A stretch of DNA of 64,000 bases from Mycobacterium nebraskense (lineage in GTDB: Bacteria > Actinomycetota > Actinomycetes > Mycobacteriales > Mycobacteriaceae), in the NCBI RefSeq assembly GCF_002102255.1, contig NZ_LQPH01000173.1:186001-250000 (forward strand), read 5' to 3'. Every line of letters starts with the position of its first letter. Positions within the stretch are counted from its first letter, which is position 1. This document shows, piece by piece, positions 48,603-57,425 of the stretch. The position numbers and the translations under genes were made by a program. The notes under the pieces are model-generated. The model was not told the DNA's origin. It was given only the letters and a program-made list of their open reading frames with translations, and did no database searches.

Positions 48603-49352
48603 TCACCCGCGTCCCTGGCTGGCAACCGCCGCGGCACCCGCGGCGGCGGCCTCCGGATCGAGGTAGGTACCGCCCGGCACCACCGGCCGCAGGTCGGCAT
48701 CCAGGTCGTAGCGCAGCGGAACCCCGGTCGGAATGTTCAGCCCGACGACGTCGTCGTCGGACATCTGGTCGAGGTACTTGACCAGGGCTCGCAGCGAGTT
48801 GCCGTGCGCGACGATCAGGACCGTTTTGCCGCTGCGCAGGTCCGGGACGATGACGTCGGTGAAATACGGCAGAAACCGGACCACCACGTCGGCCAGGCAT
48901 TCGGTCAGCGGGCCGCCGCCGATGTTGGCGTACCGGGGGTCGGTGTCCTGGCTGAACTGGCTACCCCGCTCGATCGGCGGCGGCGGCGTGTCGTAGCTGC
49001 GCCGCCACGTCATGAATTGCTCCTCGCCGTAGCGCTCCTTGGTCTCGGACTTGTTGAGGCCCTGCAGCGCGCCGTAGTGGCGTTCGTTGAGCCGCCAGCT
49101 GCGCCGCACCGGGATCCACAGCCGGTCGGCGGCGTCCAGCGCCAGGTGCGCGGTGGTGATCGCGCGGCGCAGCAGCGAGGTGTAGAGGACGTCGGGCAAC
49201 AGGCCTTGTTCGGCCATCAGCTCGCCGCTGCGCACCGCCTCGGCCCGGCCCTTTTCGGTCAGCCCGACGTCCACCCAACCGGTGAACAGGTTCAGGGCAT
49301 TCCAGTCGCTCTCGCCGTGGCGGAGCAGCACCAGCGTGGCAGTGTCTCCCAT
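48603..49352 (-). CDS. gpmA: 2,3-bisphosphoglycerate-dependent phosphoglycerate mutase
   Basis: A 249-aa glycolytic enzyme interconverting 3- and 2-phosphoglycerate. TLVLLRHGESDWNALNLFTG contains the phosphohistidine (His12). SLLRRAITTAHLALDAADR, RRSWRLNERHYGALQGLNK and VLIVAHGNSLRALVKYLDQM complete the active site. M. tuberculosis calls it gpm1. In that genome I recall a LysE-family gene between it and the YbjN gene; here only 31 bp separate them. The C-terminal tail is Ala-rich. Confidence 0.97.
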   Translation of the reverse strand: MGDTATLVLLRHGESDWNALNLFTGWVDVGLTEKGRAEAVRSGELMAEQGLLPDVLYTSLLRRAITTAHLALDAADRLWIPVRRSWRLNERHYGALQGLNKSETKERYGEEQFMTWRRSYDTPPPPIERGSQFSQDTDPRYANIGGGPLTECLADVVVRFLPYFTDVIVPDLRSGKTVLIVAHGNSLRALVKYLDQMSDDDVVGLNIPTGVPLRYDLDADLRPVVPGGTYLDPEAAAAGAAAVASQGRG

Positions 49353-49383
49353 GCGGGCAAGTCTCTCACGGCCCCCGAACGCG

Positions 49384-49902
49384 CTACTCGTCGTCTTCGT
49401 CGATCAGGTGAGCGAACGCCTCGAGGTTCTTCAGCGACTCGCCGCGGGACACCCGCCACTCCCACTCTTTCTGGATCGACGAGCGAAAACCCAACTCCAG
49501 CAACGTATTAAAGTCCGAATCTACCGCTTCGAGCACCTGTCCGAGCACTCGATCGATCTCGTCGGCATCCACCGACGCCAGCGACATGCGGCCCACCAGA
49601 TAGATGTCGCCGACCTTGTCGAGCGTGTAGGCCACGCCGTAGAGGCGGCGGTTCCGCTTGAGCAGGAAACGGTAGACGCCCTCGTGGTTTTCATCGGGCT
49701 TGCGGCACACGAACGCCTCGATGCGCACCGAATGCTCGCCGACACTCAAGATGGTGTTCGTCTTGAGTTTGCGCTCGCCGGGCAGCTCCACCAGTAGGCC
49801 GGACAGGCCGCCGTGGGCCCCCTCGTGTTTCGAGTACTTCAGCCCACTGGCCTGCAGCGCGTCCTCGATCACGCGCTCGACGCGCTCGACGGCAACGCTC
49901 AT
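49384..49902 (-). CDS. YbjN domain-containing protein (Rv0487-like)
   Basis: A 172-aa protein of the YbjN/type III chaperone-like fold. ELPGERKLKTNTILSVGEHS, VRIEAFVCRKPDENHEGVYR, KRNRRLYGVAYTLDKVGDIY and LVGRMSLASVDADEIDRVLG are typical of the family. The exact function is unknown; YbjN proteins modulate stress and metabolism. ATG 49902 overlaps the TGA of a MIRU micro-ORF that links this gene to mshA, so it is probably co-expressed with mycothiol synthesis. Confidence 0.88.
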   Translation of the reverse strand: MSVAVERVERVIEDALQASGLKYSKHEGAHGGLSGLLVELPGERKLKTNTILSVGEHSVRIEAFVCRKPDENHEGVYRFLLKRNRRLYGVAYTLDKVGDIYLVGRMSLASVDADEIDRVLGQVLEAVDSDFNTLLELGFRSSIQKEWEWRVSRGESLKNLEAFAHLIDEDDE

Positions 49903-49955
49903 GAGCGCCGCTCCTCAGCATCGCTCCGCTCTGCATCGTCGCCGGCGCGGGTCAT
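49899..49955 (-). repeat. MIRU between mshA and the YbjN gene, with an 18-codon micro-ORF
   Basis: ATG (49955-49953) overlaps the mshA TGA. The frame reads MTRAGDDAERSDAEERRS and its TGA (49901-49899) overlaps the YbjN gene's ATG. It is 57 bp long with no spare bases. The first four residues (MTRA) and the GAT/GAG rhythm match the senX3-regX3 element, and the core matches the degenerate copy at 8563-8606 at 40 of 44 positions. Confidence 0.88.
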
Positions 49956-51223
49956 GCGCCCACCCCGCGGCGCTCGGCGGTGTACTCGCTGATCGCGCGG
50001 CGATAGCTGGCCAGCAGCGCATCGGTGGTGCTCTCCCAGGAGAAGGTGGCGGCATGCGCGGCGGCCGCGCGGCTCATCGCCTCGGCCTGCGGCGCGCGCA
50101 GGCGCAGCATCCGGTCCAGGGCGTCCGCCCACTGATCGACGTCATGGCCGGACACCAGCGTGCCGGTGATCCCGTCACGCACGGCCACCGGCAGGCCGCC
50201 AACGGCGGCGGCCACCACCGGCGTGCCACATGCCTGCGCCTCGACGGCTACCAGGCCGAACGACTCCGAATAGCTCGGCACGGCGACCAGGCTGGCGGCC
50301 TGGAACAAGGTGGCCAGGTCGGTGCGGGACTGCGGGGGCAGGAACGTCACCCGCGCCGTGATGCCGAGCTCGTCGGCCAGCTGCCGCAGCCCGTCCGGGG
50401 AGGCCAGGCCGCTGCCCGACGGGCCGCCGGCCACCACGATCCGCACGCCCGGCAGTTTCGCGGCGGCGCGCAGCACGATGTCGGGCGCCTTGAGCGGCTG
50501 AATCCGCCCGACGAACGCCACCACGTCCCCGTCGAGCGGCAACCCCAGCGCGGCCCGGGCCGCCCGTCGGTCACCCGGGCGGAACACCTCGAGATCCACT
50601 CCGGGGTGGACGACATCGATTCGCGCCGGGTCGGCGCGGTGGACCGAAATCAGTTGCCTGGCTTCGTCGTCGGTGTTGACGATCAGCCGGTCCGCCTCGT
50701 CGACGACCTGCTGCTCGCCGACCGTGCGCAGCGGCGGCTCGGGCGCGTCGCCCGCGGCCAGTGCCGCATTCTTGACCGCGGCGAGCGTGTGCGCGGTGTG
50801 CACCAGCGGCACTGCCCAGCGGTCGCGGGCCAGCCAGCCGACCTGTCCGGAGAGCCAGTAGTGCGAGTGCACGATGTCGTAGTAGCCCTGTTCGTGCGAC
50901 GCTTCCGCGCGCAGCACCCCCGCGGCAAACGCGCACAGCTGCGTGGGCAGATCGTATTTGTCCAGGCCCTCGAACGGCCCCGCCACCACGTTGCGCACCA
51001 GCACGCCGTGCGCCACCCGCGCGACCGGCGGGTCGGCGGACGCGGTGGCCCGGGTGAAGATCTCCACCTCGATGCCCCGCCGCGCCAAGTGCAACGCAGT
51101 TTGCAGCACGTAGACGTTCATGCCCCCGGCGTCGCCCGTGCCCGGCTGGGCCAGTGGTGAGGTGTGCACCGCCAAGACTGCGACGCGGCGCGGTTTCAGC
51201 CGGAATACGTCATCGTGCCGCAC
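49952..51223 (-). CDS. mshA: D-inositol-3-phosphate glycosyltransferase (mycothiol synthesis)
   Basis: A 423-aa GT-B glycosyltransferase transferring N-acetylglucosamine to inositol-3-phosphate, the first mycothiol step. VAVLAVHTSPLAQPGTGDAG and GMNVYVLQTALHLARRGIEV form the N-domain acceptor loop. VVHPGVDLEVFRPGDR, VAFVGRIQPLKAPDIVLRAA and VPSYSESFGLVAVEAQACGT (the E-x7-E motif) build the UDP-sugar site. GTG 51223 gives an N-terminus (VRHDD) like that I recall for M. tuberculosis; GTG 51253 is also in frame. Its C-terminal codons end inside a MIRU junction. Confidence 0.96.
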   Translation of the reverse strand: MRHDDVFRLKPRRVAVLAVHTSPLAQPGTGDAGGMNVYVLQTALHLARRGIEVEIFTRATASADPPVARVAHGVLVRNVVAGPFEGLDKYDLPTQLCAFAAGVLRAEASHEQGYYDIVHSHYWLSGQVGWLARDRWAVPLVHTAHTLAAVKNAALAAGDAPEPPLRTVGEQQVVDEADRLIVNTDDEARQLISVHRADPARIDVVHPGVDLEVFRPGDRRAARAALGLPLDGDVVAFVGRIQPLKAPDIVLRAAAKLPGVRIVVAGGPSGSGLASPDGLRQLADELGITARVTFLPPQSRTDLATLFQAASLVAVPSYSESFGLVAVEAQACGTPVVAAAVGGLPVAVRDGITGTLVSGHDVDQWADALDRMLRLRAPQAEAMSRAAAAHAATFSWESTTDALLASYRRAISEYTAERRGVGA

Positions 51224-51282
51224 TCTGACATCTTTACAGGACGTTTGGTTCACCAGCCCAACGCCCAGGACATGGCTTCGCC

Positions 51283-52602
51283 TTAAGCAGAAGACTCGTC
51301 GGCCGCGACGTCGCGCAGCCGCGGATTGAGCGCCCCGGCCCGCCGCATCGCGCCGAGCGGATCGGCGTACAGCCCGCCCAGCGACACGGTCCCCGCGCCG
51401 GCCTCCTGCACCCGGTTGCCGAAGACGGTGACGCGGATATCGCGCGGCGGCAACACCGAGTGTTCGGCGAATGCCGCCTCGACGTGCCCCATCGCCTCGG
51501 GATACTCGGTGAATGCCTGGCCACCGACCACCAGTGCGTCGGGGTTGAGCATGTCGCGCAGCAACGCCACCGCCCCCCCGAGCACGCGGCCCCGCTCGTT
51601 CAGCAGTTCTTTGGCCTGCCCGTTGCCGGCCCGGGCCACCCGCAGCAGGTCGGCGATGCCGGCGGCCGGTGCGTTGGCGCGGCCCGCGGGGGCAAACGGC
51701 AGGATCCGCAGCCGGCGTGCGGCGGCCAGCACCGCCTCGTCGCTGACCGTGGATTCCAGCTGGCCGGTGCCGCCGAGCAGCTCAGAGTGCGCGGGCAGGG
51801 CCGCGATGGTGCCGGGACCGCTGGCCGGGCAGTGCACCCGTCCACCGATCACCAGCGCGTAGCCCACGGTCTCGCGGGCGTAGACATACAAACTGGTAGG
51901 CGAGCTGGGCAGGAACCGTCGCATGCCGAGCAGTAGCTCGGCCCCGGCCATCGCGTCGACGTGCGAGGCCACCGATACGGGCAGTCCGAGCGCGTCGGCC
52001 AGCACGGGACCGACCGGCGCCTGCCGCCAGCCCAGCCGCGGGTGGTCGACGTGGCCGGTGGCGCTGTCGACGGTGCCACCGATCGCGACGCCGACCCACA
52101 GCGGGCGGCGCCGATGCCAGCGCCGCAGATAGCGGGCGGCGCTCTCGGCCAGCGACGCCAGCGCGGGCCCGGCGGGGCTGAGCGGTGTCGGCGTCTCGAC
52201 GGTGTCGAGCGTGCGACCAAAGAGGTCGGTGGCCACGATGCTGGTGGTCCGGGCGCCGATATGGACGCCCAGCGTCACGAACGGTTCGTGGTTGACCTCG
52301 ACCGGCACCCGTGGGCGGCCGATCGCTCCGGAGACGGCCAGGTCGGCGCGTTCCCGCAGCAAACCGGCTTCGAGCAGGGAAATGACTTGGCGGTTGACCG
52401 TCGCGATGCTCAGCGAGGTGACGCCGGCGATGACGTCACGCCCGACCGGGCCCCGCAATCGGACGGCCCGGAAAACCGAGGCCGCCGCCGAGTCGGGGAT
52501 ATACAGTGCCGGCGGCACGATCTGACGGCGTACCGACCGGTGGCCCTTGTAGCCGGCATGGCTGGGCAAATGGAGAGTCTGAGTGAGGGTATTCGAGCGC
52601 AC
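51283..52602 (-). CDS. ROK family transcriptional regulator (Rv0485-like)
   Basis: A 439-aa protein from GTG 52602. The N-terminal winged HTH covers about residues 38-90 (ASVFRAVRLRGPVGRDVIAG, SIATVNRQVISLLEAGLLRE). The rest is a ROK/ASKHA domain: VTLGVHIGARTTSIVATDLF, WVGVAIGGTVDSATGHVDHP and PDALVVGGQAFTEYPEA. The usual ROK zinc motif with three cysteines is absent, so it is probably a regulator without kinase activity. In M. tuberculosis Rv0485 influences a PE/PPE pair; targets here are unknown. It is 59 bp upstream of the mshA start and divergent from the SDR gene across 172 bp. Confidence 0.9.
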   Translation of the reverse strand: MRSNTLTQTLHLPSHAGYKGHRSVRRQIVPPALYIPDSAAASVFRAVRLRGPVGRDVIAGVTSLSIATVNRQVISLLEAGLLRERADLAVSGAIGRPRVPVEVNHEPFVTLGVHIGARTTSIVATDLFGRTLDTVETPTPLSPAGPALASLAESAARYLRRWHRRRPLWVGVAIGGTVDSATGHVDHPRLGWRQAPVGPVLADALGLPVSVASHVDAMAGAELLLGMRRFLPSSPTSLYVYARETVGYALVIGGRVHCPASGPGTIAALPAHSELLGGTGQLESTVSDEAVLAAARRLRILPFAPAGRANAPAAGIADLLRVARAGNGQAKELLNERGRVLGGAVALLRDMLNPDALVVGGQAFTEYPEAMGHVEAAFAEHSVLPPRDIRVTVFGNRVQEAGAGTVSLGGLYADPLGAMRRAGALNPRLRDVAADESSA

Positions 52603-52774
52603 GAGCGTCCTTTTGTCCGATTTTTCTGGCCGTCACTGGCCACACCTGAAAGTCAGGAGCGGCAAAGTGCGCGACAACAACACGCACCCGCCGCGCAAAG
52701 ACACGCGGTGGTGGTGCTGGACAGGGCGCTGAGGTGCACACCGAAAACTTAGCACGTTCACTAAGGTTGCTTCG

Positions 52775-53524
52775 ATGGCTGGAAATGTCAGGAATGAACG
52801 CGTCGCGGTCGTCACGGGCGCCAGCTCCGGAATCGGGGAGGCTACCGCCCAGACCCTTGCTGGGCAGGGCTTTCACGTGGTCGCGGTGGCGCGCCGGGCG
52901 GACCGGATCAACGCCCTGGCCAGGGAGGTCGGCGGAACGGCCATTGTGGCCGACGTCACTGACGACGCGTCGGTCGCGGCTCTCGCCGACGAATTGAGCC
53001 GGGTCGACGTGCTGGTCAACAACGCCGGCGGCGCCCGCGGGCTGGCACCGGTCGCCGACTCCGACCTCGAGCACTGGCGGTGGATGTGGGAGACCAACGT
53101 GATGGGCACGCTGCGGGTCACCCGAGCCCTGCTGCCCAAGCTCATCGACTCCGGCGACGGCCTGATCGTCACGGTGACTTCCGTTGCGGCACTTGAGGTT
53201 TACGATGGGGGCGCCGGGTATACGGCGGCGAAGCACGCCCAGGGGGCGCTGCATCGCACGCTGCGCGGCGAGCTGCTGGGTAAGCCGGTGCGGCTCACCG
53301 AGATCGCGCCGGGTGCGGTCGAGACCGAGTTTTCGCTGGTTCGCTTCGACGGCGATCAACAACGCGCCGACTCCGTCTACACCGGCATCACTCCGCTGGT
53401 TGCCGAAGATGTCGCCGAGGTGATCGGCTTCGTGGCCTCGCGGCCGCCCCACGTAGATCTCGACCTGATCGTCATGAAGCCGCGCGACCAGGCGTCGGCC
53501 ACCCGCTTTAACCGCTGGGGCTAG
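52775..53524 (+). CDS. Short-chain dehydrogenase/reductase (Rv0484c-like)
   Basis: A 249-aa classical SDR. VAVVTGASSGIGEATAQTLA is the TGxxxGxG cofactor loop, DVLVNNAGGARG the NNAG motif. TVTSVAALEVYDGGAGYTAA then KHAQG carries the catalytic Ser-Tyr-Lys, and LTEIAPGAVETEF is the PG motif. The loop residues (ARRADRI after beta-2) favour NADP(H). It reduces or oxidises an unknown alcohol or carbonyl. It overlaps the convergent lprQ gene by 17 bp. Confidence 0.92.
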   Translation: MAGNVRNERVAVVTGASSGIGEATAQTLAGQGFHVVAVARRADRINALAREVGGTAIVADVTDDASVAALADELSRVDVLVNNAGGARGLAPVADSDLEHWRWMWETNVMGTLRVTRALLPKLIDSGDGLIVTVTSVAALEVYDGGAGYTAAKHAQGALHRTLRGELLGKPVRLTEIAPGAVETEFSLVRFDGDQQRADSVYTGITPLVAEDVAEVIGFVASRPPHVDLDLIVMKPRDQASATRFNRWG

Positions 53525-54821
53525 CGGTCGTGGTCGTCGTCGTGGGCGTGCCGGACAGGCTCGGGGCGGTCGACGGGGTGACCGGCGCGGTCACCGGAAT
53601 CTGCGTGGACGGCGGACGCGCGGTGGGCGGTGGCAGCGCCGACATGGCGACCCAGGTGTCCCAGTCGACTGCCCAGTCCCAGATGTCGCCGTCGGAGTAG
53701 GACAGCTGGATCGAGCTGCCCGTCACCTCGACCGGGTCGCCGTACATCGCCGTCTGGTAGTACTGCTCCGCATCGCCCGTCGACAGGTTGATGCAGCCGT
53801 TGGTCACGTTGGTGTTGCCCTGCGCGCCGGCGCTCGAAGGGTTGGCGTGGATGAACTCGCCGTTGTTGGAGATCCGCACCGCCCAGCGTTCGTGCACGTG
53901 GCTGTAGCCGGCTGCGGGGTTGGACATGTAGAAGTCGGCGTACTTCTCGGTGACCACGTGGATGCCGTTGCGGGTGACGTTGCGCGCCTTGTCGGCCTCG
54001 CCGTAGCTGCACGGGAAGTCCATGATGACGCCCTCGTCCCTGACCACCTGGATGCGGTGCGACGAGACCTCGGCCTTCACCACCTGCTTGCGACCGATCT
54101 GGACGTTCAGCGAGATGTCCTCGGACCCGTACGCGCTGTCGCCGAACGGCAGGCCGTACAGCTTGGCCTCGACGTTGACGGTAGTGCCCGCGGGGTAGTA
54201 CTCGCGGGTGCGCCAGTGCACCCGGGCGCCCTGCGCCTCGTCGGGCAGCCACGCCCAGCTGCCCTCGACGGGCGGATTCGTGGTGACGGTCAGCGCCTTC
54301 TCGACGGCGGCCTTGTCGGTGATCGGCGCGTCGAACTGGATGATGATCGGCGCCGCGACCCCGACGGTCTGGCCGTCAGCCAGTTGGAATGCCCCACCGA
54401 TCTTCTTGGTGGGCGACACCGTGGTGAACTTGCCCGCGACCGGGATCGCCTTGCCGTCGTGCCCGACGGCCGAGCCGCTCCAGGTGTAGGTCGCGTCGTA
54501 GCCGAGCGACTCGGTGGTGGTGTACACGGTGCGGTCGGAGTTGAACCTGCCCGCCACGGCCTTGCCCGCGGAATTCGTGAGGGCGACGTGCTGGAACCAG
54601 CCGTCGCTGATCTCGACGCTGATCGGCGCGATCGGCACCACGTTTTCGGTCTTATCGGCCGGCTGGAACTTCAGCTGCGGCGCGGGCTGCTCCTTCTTCT
54701 CGGCCTGTTTGGCCGGATTGCCGCCGCAGGAGGCCAACAGGCTCGGGGCTAACACCCCCAGCCCGAGGGTCGCCAAAGCCACACGCCGGTTGATCGGCGG
54801 CGGGGTGTGCGACGTGCTCAC
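53508..54821 (-). CDS. lprQ: L,D-transpeptidase lipoprotein LprQ (LdtMt5-type)
   Basis: A 437-aa lipoprotein from GTG 54821. The signal RRVALATLGLGVLAPSLLAS ends at a lipobox Cys (SLLASCGG). Two immunoglobulin-like regions follow, about residues 50-150 and 150-250. The YkuD catalytic domain has GEFIHANPSSAGAQGNTNVT then NGCINLS with Cys343. The C-terminus is a Pro/Thr-rich tail. It forms 3-3 peptidoglycan cross-links outside the membrane; M. tuberculosis Rv0483 (LdtMt5) is the equivalent. The active site reads TNGC rather than the common SHGC, as I recall also for LdtMt5. Confidence 0.93.
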   Translation of the reverse strand: MSTSHTPPPINRRVALATLGLGVLAPSLLASCGGNPAKQAEKKEQPAPQLKFQPADKTENVVPIAPISVEISDGWFQHVALTNSAGKAVAGRFNSDRTVYTTTESLGYDATYTWSGSAVGHDGKAIPVAGKFTTVSPTKKIGGAFQLADGQTVGVAAPIIIQFDAPITDKAAVEKALTVTTNPPVEGSWAWLPDEAQGARVHWRTREYYPAGTTVNVEAKLYGLPFGDSAYGSEDISLNVQIGRKQVVKAEVSSHRIQVVRDEGVIMDFPCSYGEADKARNVTRNGIHVVTEKYADFYMSNPAAGYSHVHERWAVRISNNGEFIHANPSSAGAQGNTNVTNGCINLSTGDAEQYYQTAMYGDPVEVTGSSIQLSYSDGDIWDWAVDWDTWVAMSALPPPTARPPSTQIPVTAPVTPSTAPSLSGTPTTTTTTASPSG

Positions 54822-54902
54822 AAGAGTCAAAGATACCGGGCAAAATCCATCAACCCCGCCGAGACAAATCGGGTTCGGGCCAGTCGTGGGAAGGATTCGC
54901 AG

Positions 54903-56018
54903 CTATAGCCTGCAGCCGAGCAGAACGGGTTCGGGTTTCAATGTGACACCAAACACATCACGAACTCCGTCGCGGATGATGCGGGCCAGTGCGATCACCT
55001 CTTCTGTGGTGGCGCCGCCGCGGTTGGTCAGCGCCAGCGCATGCTTGGTGGACAGCCGGCACCGGGCCGTCGGATCGTCGGGATAACCCTTGGCGAAGCC
55101 GGCCAGCTCCACCAACCAGCCGGCGGCCAGCTTGACGCCGTCCGGTGCCGGGTAGTGCGGAACCGGCCCCTGGACATCTCCGACGCTCCCGGCCAGCCGC
55201 TCGTACACCTCGGGTGCGACCACCGGGTTGGTGAAGAACGAACCCACGCTCCAGGTGTCGTGGTCGTCCGGGTCGAGCACCATGCCCTTGCGGCCCCGCA
55301 GCGTCAGCACCGCCTGGCGGACCTGCTGCGGGTCGGCGCGCTCGCCGCCGCTCACCCCCAGCGCGGCGGCAAGCTCGCCGTAGCGCAGCGGTGCGCTGCG
55401 GCCCGACGCGTCCAGCGCGAACTCGACTTCCAGTACGACCCAAGGGATTTCGAGCCCGTCGTGGGCGGCCTGCTTGAACACGCTGGTGCGGTAGCCGAAG
55501 CCGAGCTCGTTGCCCGGCACCCAGCGGACCTCCCCGCTGCCGCGGTCCAGCATCCGGACCCGGGTGATGGTGTCGGCGACTTCCGCACCGTAGGCCCCGA
55601 CGTTTTGCACCGGGGTGGCCCCCGCCGATCCGGGGATGCCGGACAGGCATTCCAGCCCACCCAGACCGTGCTCGATGGTGCGGACCACCACGTCGTCCCA
55701 CACCGCGCCCGCCTCCGCGCGCACCAGGTTGCCGTCGATGGTGATGCCGCTGTTGGCCAATCGCACCGCGGTCAGGTCGGTCAGGGTGTCGGCGATCACC
55801 AGGTTGGAACCGCCGGCGAACACCAACACCGGGGGCTGGTCTCCCCCGCGGCGTTCGGCATCCAGCTCCCGCACGACGGCGACCACCTGTTCGGTGCTGG
55901 TGCAGGTGATCAGGCGGCGGGCGACCGGCCCGACCCGCAACGTCGTCAGCGGCGCGAGCGACACCGCCTCGGCGACATGCGCACCGGCGAATGTTGAACC
56001 GGCATCGCTGGATTTCAT
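54903..56018 (-). CDS. murB: UDP-N-acetylenolpyruvoylglucosamine reductase
   Basis: A 371-aa FAD enzyme reducing UDP-GlcNAc-enolpyruvate to UDP-MurNAc. PLTTLRVGPVARRLITCTST starts the FAD domain, VLVFAGGSNLVIAD and GLECLSGIPGSAGATPVQNV are FAD-binding. YRTSVFK, WSVGSFFTNPVV (proton-donating Ser) and LKPEPVLLG (Glu) complete the active site. ATG 56018 is used; a longer frame adds 7 unlikely codons. With lprQ next to it this is a peptidoglycan pair. Divergent from the DUF2505 gene by 26 bp. Confidence 0.97.
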   Translation of the reverse strand: MKSSDAGSTFAGAHVAEAVSLAPLTTLRVGPVARRLITCTSTEQVVAVVRELDAERRGGDQPPVLVFAGGSNLVIADTLTDLTAVRLANSGITIDGNLVRAEAGAVWDDVVVRTIEHGLGGLECLSGIPGSAGATPVQNVGAYGAEVADTITRVRMLDRGSGEVRWVPGNELGFGYRTSVFKQAAHDGLEIPWVVLEVEFALDASGRSAPLRYGELAAALGVSGGERADPQQVRQAVLTLRGRKGMVLDPDDHDTWSVGSFFTNPVVAPEVYERLAGSVGDVQGPVPHYPAPDGVKLAAGWLVELAGFAKGYPDDPTARCRLSTKHALALTNRGGATTEEVIALARIIRDGVRDVFGVTLKPEPVLLGCRL

Positions 56019-56044
56019 GGCCCGTAACGGTAGCCTCACCTGCT

Positions 56045-56569
56045 ATGCCGCGTTCATTCGACTTGTCGGCCGACTACGACGGCAGCGTTGAAGAGGTCCA
56101 TCGGGCGTTCACGGACGAGACCTATTGGCGGGCACGGCTGGCCGGATCCGGTGTCGACTTCGCCACGCTGGAGTCGATGCGGGTCGGTGGCGAAACCGGG
56201 GACGACGACACCGTCGAGGTCGTCACCGTGCAGGTGATCCATAGTCACAAGCTGCCCGGGATGGTCACGCAGCTGCACAACGGTGATCTCCGCATCAGGC
56301 GCGAGGAAATCTGGGGACCGGTCGCCGACGGCGCCGCGCAGGGTTCCGTCGTCGGCTCGATTTTGGACGCCCCGGTGAATCTCACCGGCAAGGCCATGCT
56401 GTTGCCGATCCTGCAGACGGGCGGCGCCCGGCTGACGTTCCGGGCCACCGTCCAGGTGCGTATCCCGATCATCGGCGGCAAGCTGGAGAACATCATCAGA
56501 ACCCGACTCGCCGAGCTGGTGGCGGCAGAGCAGCGGTTCACCACGGAATGGATCGCCAAACCGGCCTGA
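56045..56569 (+). CDS. DUF2505 family protein (Rv0481c-like)
   Basis: A 174-aa protein of the actinobacterial DUF2505 family, probably an SRPBCC-type ligand-binding fold. SFDLSADYDGSVEEVHRAFT, DETYWRARLAGSGVDFATLE and GGARLTFRATVQVRIPIIGG are characteristic. The late IGGKLENIIRTRLAELVAAE helix matches the family's closing helix. No enzymatic function is known. It is 25 bp upstream of the nitrilase gene and likely co-transcribed. Confidence 0.88.
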   Translation: MPRSFDLSADYDGSVEEVHRAFTDETYWRARLAGSGVDFATLESMRVGGETGDDDTVEVVTVQVIHSHKLPGMVTQLHNGDLRIRREEIWGPVADGAAQGSVVGSILDAPVNLTGKAMLLPILQTGGARLTFRATVQVRIPIIGGKLENIIRTRLAELVAAEQRFTTEWIAKPA

Positions 56570-56594
56570 GGAGGCCGAGCCTAAGCTGACGCCC

Positions 56595-57425
56595 ATGCGA
56601 ATCGCGTTGGCGCAAATCCTCAGCGGCACCGATCCGGCGGCGAACTTAGAGCTGGTGCGCGAGTACAGCGGCCGGGCCGCCGACGCGGGCGCGCAGTTGG
56701 TGGTGTTCCCGGAGGCGACCATGTGCCGGTTCGGCGTTCCGCTGGCGCCGATCGCCGAGCCGGTCGACGGGCCGTGGGCGACCGGTGTGCGGCGGGTCGC
56801 GACCGACCGCGGGATCACGGTGGTCGCCGGCATGTTCACCCCGGCCGGGGACGGACGGGTGAAGAATACGCTGATCGCGGCCGGTCCGGGCAGTCCCAAC
56901 GACCCCGACGCGCACTACGACAAGATCCACCTCTACGACGCCTTCGGCTTCACCGAGTCGCGCACCGTCGCGCCCGGCCGCGAACCGGTGGTGATCACGG
57001 TCGCCGGCGTCCGGGTGGGGTTGACCGTCTGCTACGACATCCGTTTCCCGGGGCTGTACACCGAGCTGGCCCGTCGCGGCGCCCAGCTGATCGCCGTCTG
57101 CGCGTCCTGGGGTGCGGGCCCCGGCAAGCTCGACCAGTGGATGCTCTTGGCGCGGGCCCGCGCGCTCGACTCGACGAGCTACGTCGCCGCGGCCGGCCAG
57201 GCCGACCCGGGCGAGTCGCTGACCGCGTCGGGCGCGCCCACCGGGGTGGGTGGCAGCCTGGTGGCCTCCCCGTTCGGCGAAGTCGTCGCGTCGGCCGGCT
57301 CCGGGCCGCAGTTGGTGGTCGCCGACATCGACGTCGACCGGGTCGCCAAGGCTCGCGAGAGCATCGCGGTGCTGCGCAACCACTCAGATTTCGCTCAGCT
57401 CGATAGGGCAGAATCAGTCGGGTGA
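56595..57425 (+). CDS. Carbon-nitrogen hydrolase (nitrilase/amidase superfamily, Rv0480c-like)
   Basis: A 276-aa member of the nitrilase superfamily. The Glu-Lys-Cys triad is visible: LVVFPEATMC (Glu), HYDKIHLYDAFG (Lys) and VGLTVCYDIRFPGLY (Cys). The NIT2-like pattern suggests hydrolysis of a small omega-amide or deaminated glutathione-like metabolite (inference). Its TGA overlaps the next gene's GTG, so the next protein is coupled. Confidence 0.92.
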   Translation: MRIALAQILSGTDPAANLELVREYSGRAADAGAQLVVFPEATMCRFGVPLAPIAEPVDGPWATGVRRVATDRGITVVAGMFTPAGDGRVKNTLIAAGPGSPNDPDAHYDKIHLYDAFGFTESRTVAPGREPVVITVAGVRVGLTVCYDIRFPGLYTELARRGAQLIAVCASWGAGPGKLDQWMLLARARALDSTSYVAAAGQADPGESLTASGAPTGVGGSLVASPFGEVVASAGSGPQLVVADIDVDRVAKARESIAVLRNHSDFAQLDRAESVG

